Assembly: GCA_002371135.1 (NCBI GenBank)
Contig: DFGB01000015.1
Location: 5,863 to 34,627, forward strand
Direction of reading: 5' to 3'
DNA length: 28,765 nt
From: Verrucomicrobia bacterium UBA3761
GTDB lineage: Bacteria; Verrucomicrobiota; Kiritimatiellia; RFP12; UBA1067
Shown: one piece after another, positions 23,127 through 28,765 of the stretch
Position numbering within the stretch: the stretch's first letter is position 1
Layout: every line of letters begins with the position of its first letter
Made by a program: the position numbers and the translations under genes
The notes under the pieces: model-generated
Seen by the model: the letters and a program-made list of their open reading frames with translations, nothing else
Told to the model about the DNA's origin: nothing
Database searches by the model: none

Positions 23127-23702
23127 TTGGAAATACGAAAGAGATTCAAAGCGCTTTGCGTGGCGCGGATAGACGTTCAGAAGAACCAAATGATGCTTGT
23201 CGAGGCATTGGCGAGGCATCCGGGGATGTTTTTGCGCCTTGTGGGGCCCGTGACGCAGGAGGACTATCGCGCCGTATTGGAGAAAAAGGCCGCAGAGCTG
23301 GGGGTGTCTGACAGATTGGAACTCGCGGGGGCGCTCAAGAGCGGCAGCAAAGAACTGGTGGCGGAATATCGCGGGGCGGATGTGTTCGTGCTCCCGAGCC
23401 GCCATGAACCGTTCGGGATAGTGGTACTGGAGGCGTGGGCGGCGGGAACGCCGGTAGCGGCGTCGAGCGTCGGCGGTCTCGGACGGCTTGTCGCGGCGCA
23501 TCCTGGCGCGGCCGCGTCGTTCTCGCCGGACGACCCCGCCTCGCTTGACGCCGCCATCGCCTACGCCCTCGACAACGCCGCGCAGCTTCGCACCGCAGGT
23601 CTCGCCGCCGCCAAGGAGTACGACTGGAAGCGCCTCTCGGAAAAACTCGTCGCCTTTTACCGGCAAATCCCAAATCCCAATAAATCCCAAAACTCCCAAT
23701 AA
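23127..23702 (+). pseudogene. N-terminally truncated glycosyltransferase (GT4-like C-terminal domain)
   Basis: Only the nucleotide-sugar-binding half of a GT-B, family-4-like glycosyltransferase is present, about 190 residues. Visible marks are KALCVARIDVQKNQMMLVEAL, RLELAGAL, and YRGADVFVLPSRHEPFGIVVLEAWAAGTPVAAS, with the donor-binding E-x7-E at the end of that region. Intact enzymes have an acceptor-binding N-domain of similar size before this. Here only 116 bp separate the first codon from the GH127 stop, and they hold a promoter. The likely start is a TTG at 23127, though similarity to the inter-domain linker may begin slightly upstream. It could be a remnant or an expressed half-enzyme. 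The 3' end is built of AAATCCC-like repeats. Confidence 0.65.
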
Positions 23703-23730
23703 ATCCCAACCCTCCCAACTCTCCCAACAC
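23668..23730. repeat. AAATCCC-type microsatellite spanning a stop codon
   Basis: A run of AAATCCC, AATAAATCCC and AACTCTCCC-like words covers the last codons of the glycosyltransferase, its TAA at 23700-23702, and the leader of the next gene. Slippage by one unit would change the C-terminus and the spacing to the next start. Confidence 0.65.
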
Positions 23731-23731
23731 C

Positions 23732-25702
23732 TTGGACGAAGAACTGACAGAAGCCGAGCGCGAACAACTGCGCAAATTGGCGGCCTTGCAAAAGATCGCC
23801 TGGGGCATTTTGTGCAAATGGTCCTGGCTGATGCTAATTATTTTCGCAGTGGTGGCGGCGCTATTCTCCGTCATTCTCGTCATCCGCTCCGCGAATAGCG
23901 TCCACCGTTTCGACGCCACGACGCGCCTTATCTACAGCCCGAGACATGTAGCGAAAGTCGAGAGTCTCGGCGACAAGCAGCTCATGACCGTTCTCGACAG
24001 GCGCTCGCTCAAGCGGCGCGTCGCCCAGAAGGTCCCCATGTCGCTTGCAGAGGCCGAGTGCCTGGGCGTAGACCTTGAGATCTCTCAGGAGAAGAAGCCG
24101 TCGAACCTTTTCACGCTTGTGGCGCATTCGTCGACGTGGGTGGGCGCGGTGAAGAAGGTGAATGCATATGCCGAGGCGCTGATTGACGAATACATCGCAT
24201 ACCGCACCCAAGATCTCGACAACTGGCGCGAATCGATGATGCTCAGGAAAAAGCATCTCCAGGAACAGTTGGCGGAGCTGGACAGCGAGGAATCGATCGC
24301 CAAGGGCAGGGCGGGCGTCGCGTCGCCGGCGGAGACGTTGACCTCGCTTAACTTGCTTATTTCCGATCAGCGTCGCAATCTCTCCGTCCTCAACGTGGAA
24401 CTCACGAACGAGCAGGTGCGCAAGAAACGGCTGGAGGAGACGATAGGCGAGAATGGCGCCAAGATCGTGGGTTCGGCCGAATCCGTCCGCAAATTGGTCG
24501 AAGATATTGCGACGCTCGACAAGGAAATCGCCCAGCTGCGCGAAGTGTACACCGACAAGAACCCCAAGGTGCGCGGCAAACTCGACGAGCGCCAGAATAT
24601 GGCTGAGACGCTATCGCAGACTTTGCGCGAGCACGGCGTCGAGCTGGACGAGTTCGGCGACATGGCGAAGATCGAGAAGGCGATAGCCGAGCTCGAGGAA
24701 GTGAAACTCAAGATCGAGGTTCTTGGGCAGAACGTGCGTGCGCTCGAAGCGGAGATCAAGGTCAACGAGGAGAAGTCCGAGACTCTGACGGAGATCATCC
24801 CGGCGATGGAGAGGCTGCGCGTGAGGCGTTCGGACCTCGACAAGTCGATGCGCGACCTGGAGGAGCAGTTGGAGAATCTTTCGTTCGCGCAGATGTCCAT
24901 CGGCAACGACTTGCGGCAGATCGAGAAGGCCGGCGGCGCCGGCGACGACAGGCCGATCAGTCTCAAGAACTTCATATTCGCCGCGGGCGGCGCTCTCGTC
25001 TGCGTATTCGTTTTTGCAATGTGGGCGCTTGCGCTCGAACTGATGCTCGGCAAGGTGCTGGGAACGCAGGAACTTGGCGCGTATGGCGATGTGGAGGTGC
25101 TCGGCGCGCTGCCAAAACCGGGCGTGATGGATGAGAAGGAGGAGTCGGACGTGATGGGCGTCGTGGCGCTCAATTTCTGCAATTCGGAATTGCCGCGCGC
25201 CGTCTCGCTCGTCTACAGGATGCCGGGCGTGGCGACGAATAAGAAATTCCGCGACGCGCTCGACTGGTCGCTTTCAATGGCCGGCCAGAGATGGTTCTCT
25301 CTCGAGATCGTGCCCAGCTCCGATTTCACTCCGCCCGAGGACGCAGAAACGCTGATATGCACGGTGCGCAAGGGGTCTCGCGGGTGGTTCCCGATCGAGA
25401 ACCGCTATTCGCTGGCGCCGACAGAACTGCAGATGCTGCAGGTCGATATCGCGCAGCTCAAGGAGCAGGCGGACGTGATTTTCCTGTTCATCCCGGAAGG
25501 GATGCGGCGCGGCGGCAGCTTCTTCTCGCAAGTGCTGAGCGTATGCGATTCGGTCTTGCTGCTCGTGGAGGCGGGTGTCACGCCGCGTTCGTGGCTCTCG
25601 TATGTGAAGCGCAGGATCGTATCCGCCGAGCGGCCGATGCTCGGCATAGTCACAGGTGCCAGCGCCAAGGCTGCGCGCAAGGAAATGGAGGCCCAGAAGT
25701 GA
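23732..25702 (+). CDS. Wzz/Wzc-like polysaccharide co-polymerase with degenerate kinase domain
   Basis: Inner-membrane chain-length / export protein for exopolysaccharide, 656 residues. TM1 is at about 30-52 (SWLMLIIFAVVAALFSVILVI). A long periplasmic coiled-coil region follows (about 160-395). TM2 is at about 414-440, and a cytoplasmic domain to the end resembles bacterial tyrosine kinases: ADVIFLFIPEGM occupies the Walker B place and DSVLLLVEAGVTPRSW follows as in Wzc. The Walker A loop is missing: VPSSDFTPPEDAET stands where SxxPGEGKST is expected. No Tyr cluster ends the protein. Start is a TTG at 23732 with no Shine-Dalgarno, the only start-like codon before TM1 in frame that keeps the N-terminus short. 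Confidence 0.82.
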   Translation: MDEELTEAEREQLRKLAALQKIAWGILCKWSWLMLIIFAVVAALFSVILVIRSANSVHRFDATTRLIYSPRHVAKVESLGDKQLMTVLDRRSLKRRVAQKVPMSLAEAECLGVDLEISQEKKPSNLFTLVAHSSTWVGAVKKVNAYAEALIDEYIAYRTQDLDNWRESMMLRKKHLQEQLAELDSEESIAKGRAGVASPAETLTSLNLLISDQRRNLSVLNVELTNEQVRKKRLEETIGENGAKIVGSAESVRKLVEDIATLDKEIAQLREVYTDKNPKVRGKLDERQNMAETLSQTLREHGVELDEFGDMAKIEKAIAELEEVKLKIEVLGQNVRALEAEIKVNEEKSETLTEIIPAMERLRVRRSDLDKSMRDLEEQLENLSFAQMSIGNDLRQIEKAGGAGDDRPISLKNFIFAAGGALVCVFVFAMWALALELMLGKVLGTQELGAYGDVEVLGALPKPGVMDEKEESDVMGVVALNFCNSELPRAVSLVYRMPGVATNKKFRDALDWSLSMAGQRWFSLEIVPSSDFTPPEDAETLICTVRKGSRGWFPIENRYSLAPTELQMLQVDIAQLKEQADVIFLFIPEGMRRGGSFFSQVLSVCDSVLLLVEAGVTPRSWLSYVKRRIVSAERPMLGIVTGASAKAARKEMEAQK

Positions 25703-26763
25703 AGCGTTCCCTTGCCGCGTCCATTCTGCCGCTCGCCGCCGTCTTGCTGGCGGCGGCCGCAGGATGCTATGCGAACCGCCGGACAAGCGTCTACGAAACC
25801 GTGTTCAGCAGCGACATGTTGAACGCCGAGGACGCCGCCATGGAGTCGGCCAAGATCGAGCAAGACAACGCCACCAAGGCGGAACGGCTCAAGGCGCTCC
25901 TCGCCGAGGAAGACTCCGTATACAGGATGAGCGCGGGCGACCAGGTCGAAATCCGCGTATACGGGCACGACGATTTGAGCCTCGTCACGCGCATCGGCCC
26001 CGACGGGACCGTCGGCATGCTCTTTTTGGGCGAAGTAGTGCTTGGCGGATGTACAATCGGCGAGGCCGTCGCCAAACTCGAGAAGGGGCTTGCCGAATAC
26101 ATCAAGTACCCCTCGGTCGTCATCATGGTGCGCGAGATCGCCGGCGAATCGGTGACGATTGCGGGCGGTTGCGCGAAGCCCGGCGTGTATCCGATTTCGA
26201 ATACGACGCGTCTGACCGACATCTACGCAATGGCCGGCGGCAGCGGCACGCGCCTCTTCAACGGCGTCGATATAGACATCGCCGATCTCTCGAATTCGAT
26301 CGTCGTGCGCGGCGACGACATAATGCCCATCGACATGGAAAAAGGCATGAAGGGCGACCCGCTTTTCAATATCTTGATGAAGAAGGGCGACTACGTCTAC
26401 ATCGCCCAGAAGCTCGATTCCTACGTCACCATATGCGGCGACGTCCGCACTCCGCACAAGGCGTATTACGAGAGCAGCATGGGCTTGCTCGAATACCTGA
26501 CCGCCGCCGGATGGATGCTGGAAACGCATTGGAGCCACGTTATAATCATCCGCGACGGGCTCGTCAATCCGAGATTGTTCAAGATCGATATCGACGCGAT
26601 TGTCGCCGGCAAGGCGAAGAACGTCAGGCTCATGCCGAACGACATCGTTTACGTTCCCAAGGACGATCTTTCAGAGTATAACGTCTTCGTGCGCAAACTC
26701 CTGCCGACCGCGCAACTCGTCAACTTGCTTTCATCACGCGTGACGGCGTATACGTCGAACTGA
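25699..26763 (+). CDS. Wza-like polysaccharide export lipoprotein
   Basis: Outer-membrane polysaccharide export protein of 354 residues. The GTG start at 25699 overlaps the upstream stop by 4 bp (GTGA). It gives a lipoprotein signal with lipobox LAAAAGC (Cys23). The Poly_export domain spans about 75-140 (YRMSAGDQVEIRVYGHDDL, then VGMLFLGEVVLGG). Two SLBB-like domains follow: ESVTIAGGCAKPGVYPIS with LTDIYAMAGG, and SYVTICGDVRTPHKAYY with LLEYLTAAGW. Together with the co-polymerase upstream this is the core of a Wzx/Wzy-type export channel. No flippase, polymerase or other glycosyltransferase is in the window. Confidence 0.9.
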   Translation: MKRSLAASILPLAAVLLAAAAGCYANRRTSVYETVFSSDMLNAEDAAMESAKIEQDNATKAERLKALLAEEDSVYRMSAGDQVEIRVYGHDDLSLVTRIGPDGTVGMLFLGEVVLGGCTIGEAVAKLEKGLAEYIKYPSVVIMVREIAGESVTIAGGCAKPGVYPISNTTRLTDIYAMAGGSGTRLFNGVDIDIADLSNSIVVRGDDIMPIDMEKGMKGDPLFNILMKKGDYVYIAQKLDSYVTICGDVRTPHKAYYESSMGLLEYLTAAGWMLETHWSHVIIIRDGLVNPRLFKIDIDAIVAGKAKNVRLMPNDIVYVPKDDLSEYNVFVRKLLPTAQLVNLLSSRVTAYTSN

Positions 26764-26794
26764 CCTCGCGCCGATTTCAAACAAGGAAAATTCC

Positions 26795-27634
26795 ATGAAA
26801 AAACATCTTGTTCTTGTATTGGCGCTGGCCGCCGCCTTCGCATCCGGCGCAGTCGAATGGCGCAACATCGACGAAGGCAGCTGGATAGGCGGCGCGAAGA
26901 TCTCATCCCCCGACAAGCTCGCCGGGCGCGTGGTGCTTGTCGACGTGTGGGGCGTCAACTGTCCGCCCTGCCGCGCGCTCTTGCCGCGCATCGAGGAGAT
27001 TTGGGAGAAGTTTGGTCTTCCCGCCGGCAAACCGTGCGTCGTCATCGGCTCGCACCGCCAGGAGCGCGACGACGAGGCGTTGAACGAACTCATAAAGCGC
27101 AACAAACTCAAATACCCCATCTATCAAGGCGCAGGAATCGCGAGCGGCGAACCTTCCAGCGGCGGCACAATCCCTTTCATGTACGTCTTGAACCACCGCG
27201 GCAAGGTTGTCTACCAGGGCCGCAGCGACCGCGAGGCGCTGGAGGCTGTTGTCAACGCCCTTGGCGAAATAGGCAACCCAAGCCTCACGGGCGAGGTGAC
27301 GCCGGTCAAGTACAAGATGTTCGCAAGGACCCTTGCGCTCGGCAAACCGATTGCCAATGTCGTCAAAAAACTGGAGTACGACGCCAAGACGAGCCGCGAC
27401 AGCGCCGCCGTTGAAGAAGCAAAGGCGCTCCTCGCCGCGATCGCGCAGTCGAAAAGCGACATAATGGAGGATATCGCTCTCTTGAAAGAGCGCGACCCTG
27501 TCGAGGCCGTGCGCATGATAACGCTTTTCAAGAAGACGTGGCCGAAGGATTTCGACGCGCTGTACAAAGCCGGCATGCCGGAGCTCGTCGCCAAAGCCAA
27601 GGCGAAGAAAGTCGAAAAGAAGAATGGCGAATGA
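26795..27634 (+). CDS. TlpA-like exported thioredoxin
   Basis: Predicted periplasmic thiol-disulfide protein of 279 residues. A signal peptide spans about 1-19 (MKKHLVLVLALAAAFASGA). The thioredoxin fold has the active site NCPPC with Cys56 and Cys59 (VVLVDVWGVNCPPCRALLP) and the cis-Pro region GGTIPFMYVLNHRGKVVYQG. After about residue 165 there is a helical extension of some 110 residues ending in a Lys-rich tail (KAKAKKVEKKNGE), not part of the usual TlpA fold. An AAGGA Shine-Dalgarno precedes the ATG. It follows the Wza-like gene by 31 bp and may be in the same transcript. Confidence 0.87.
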   Translation: MKKHLVLVLALAAAFASGAVEWRNIDEGSWIGGAKISSPDKLAGRVVLVDVWGVNCPPCRALLPRIEEIWEKFGLPAGKPCVVIGSHRQERDDEALNELIKRNKLKYPIYQGAGIASGEPSSGGTIPFMYVLNHRGKVVYQGRSDREALEAVVNALGEIGNPSLTGEVTPVKYKMFARTLALGKPIANVVKKLEYDAKTSRDSAAVEEAKALLAAIAQSKSDIMEDIALLKERDPVEAVRMITLFKKTWPKDFDALYKAGMPELVAKAKAKKVEKKNGE

Positions 27635-27700
27635 CGCACTCTCCGGAAAATCCGGAATTCCCGGAAAAGCGCTTAGGACAAAGAACTTAGGACTTCCATC

Positions 27701-28765
27701 ATGAACACGATTTGCGATATACTGGAGCGCAATGCGCGGGAGTGGCCTGGCGACGTCGCGCTCGTCGAGATAAACCCTCAGGAACTTGAGACGCGCCACA
27801 CCACGTGGCGCGAATATTCGCTCATCGAGTCGAGCCCCATCGAGGCTTTTCGCAGTGAGATAACGTGGGCGATGTTCAACGAGAAGGCCAACAGGTTCGC
27901 GAACTTCCTTCTGTCGCGCGGCTTCAAGAAGGGCGACAAGGTGGCCATTCTGCTCATGAACTGCCTCGAATGGCTGCCCATATACTTTGGCGTGCTGAAG
28001 GCCGGTTGCATGGCGGTCCCACTCAATTTCCGCTACACGGCGGATGAAATCAAGTATTGCCTCGATCTCTCGGACGCCGACGCGCTCGTGTTCGGCCCTG
28101 AATTCACGGGACGCGTCGAGCAAATCGCCGACCGTATGCGCCGCGTCAAGCTGCGCCTCTATGTCGGCGACGACTGTCCTACTTTCGCCGAAAGCTACAG
28201 GAACCTCGTCTCCTACGCTTCCTCCCGCACTCCCGCCATTGCGATGACCCAGGAGGACGAAGCCGCGATTTATTTCTCCAGCGGCACGACGGGCTTCCCC
28301 AAGGCAATCGTCCTCCAGCACAGGTGCCTCGTCCACTCCTGCAAAACCGAGCAGGCGCACCACGGCCAGACGAAGGACGACTGCTTCCTCTGCATCCCGC
28401 CGCTCTACCACACCGGCGCCAAGATGCACTGGTTCGGCGGCCTTCTCGCGGGCTCCAAGGCCGTGCTCCTCAAGGGCGTCAAGCCCGAGTGGATATTGCG
28501 CGCCGTCTCCGAGGAGCATTGCACCATCGTCTGGCTCCTAGTGCCGTGGGCGCAAGACATCCTCGACGCAATCGACCGCGGCGACGTGAAGCTCGAAGAC
28601 TACGACCTCTCCGGCTGGCGCCTCATGCACATCGGCGCCCAGCCCGTCCCGCCCAGCCTCGTCAAGCGCTGGAAAAGCGTCTTCCCCTCCCACGCATACG
28701 ATACGAACTACGGCCTCTCGGAATCGACCGGCCCCGGCGCCGTGCACCTCGGCGTCGAGAACATC
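27701..28765 (+). CDS. AMP-dependent synthetase / acyl-CoA ligase, 5' part
   Basis: Adenylate-forming enzyme that activates a carboxylic acid with ATP, probably to a CoA thioester. The first 355 residues are in the window and the C-terminal part is cut off by the right edge. The phosphate-binding loop is YFSSGTTGFPKA at about 191-202. Later motifs are IPPLYHTGAKMHWFGGLLAG and the YGLSESTGPGA segment. The N-terminal region has NPQELETRHTTWREYSL followed by a second ITWAMFNEKANRFANFL, giving an apparent duplicated Thr-Trp motif and a longer N-terminus than many ligases. Substrate unknown. The start is ATG 27701; the gap to the TlpA-like gene holds short CCGGA and CTTAGGAC repeats. Confidence 0.9.
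   Translation, partial: MNTICDILERNAREWPGDVALVEINPQELETRHTTWREYSLIESSPIEAFRSEITWAMFNEKANRFANFLLSRGFKKGDKVAILLMNCLEWLPIYFGVLKAGCMAVPLNFRYTADEIKYCLDLSDADALVFGPEFTGRVEQIADRMRRVKLRLYVGDDCPTFAESYRNLVSYASSRTPAIAMTQEDEAAIYFSSGTTGFPKAIVLQHRCLVHSCKTEQAHHGQTKDDCFLCIPPLYHTGAKMHWFGGLLAGSKAVLLKGVKPEWILRAVSEEHCTIVWLLVPWAQDILDAIDRGDVKLEDYDLSGWRLMHIGAQPVPPSLVKRWKSVFPSHAYDTNYGLSESTGPGAVHLGVENI

Noticed and set aside
1..28765. tRNA, rRNA, riboswitch or transposase gene
   Set aside because: I looked for cloverleaf-like and known motifs and found none I could support.

Overview
The window is a GC-rich, gene-dense bacterial chromosome segment, mostly transcribed on the + strand. The gene families suggest the PVC superphylum, most likely a gut-type Kiritimatiellota/Lentisphaerota bacterium. 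Pointers are a XylR-like regulator divergent from an agarase-like hydrolase, a Tat-exported phosphoesterase, a GH127 enzyme, a protein made of tandem LamG-like repeats, and a TPR-like family I associate with this group. No rRNA, tRNA, phage, transposase or CRISPR array was seen. The taxonomic call is inference.

Layout. 1-716 (-) is the 5' part of an aldo/keto reductase, divergent from trpS. 2093-5715 holds scpA-scpB followed by two LysM proteins with a small membrane protein between them. 5736-8644 holds purC, the YbaB-type nucleoid protein gene, recR and an orphan sugar-type ABC ATPase. 8662-12110 holds a YcjX-like P-loop protein, a TPR-like exported protein and a polysaccharide pyruvyl transferase. 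rnc (-) converges on this block.

13359-23010 looks like a glycan-degradation locus: a XylR-type regulator (-), a divergent GH50-like hydrolase overlapping by ATGA a secreted protein with four LamG-like repeats, a Tat-exported metallophosphoesterase, and a GH127 enzyme. 23127-27634 looks like an exopolysaccharide export block: an N-terminally truncated glycosyltransferase, a Wzz/Wzc-like co-polymerase whose kinase-like domain has lost its P-loop, a Wza-like lipoprotein and a TlpA-like thioredoxin. An acyl-CoA-ligase-like gene runs off the right edge.

The least ordinary content is between genes. There are two nearly identical 105-bp palindromic elements in opposite orientation (12.1 and 19.4 kb), a smaller relative at 10.15 kb, two hairpins sharing loop sequence (7.0 and 19.4 kb), a five-copy 23-bp tandem array whose units carry a perfect inverted repeat (13.2 kb), and repeated 7-8 bp microsatellites. 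Several promoters share an extended -10 (TGnTATAAT or close). Two of them, for trpS and the reductase, sit so near the start codon that the mRNAs should be almost leaderless.
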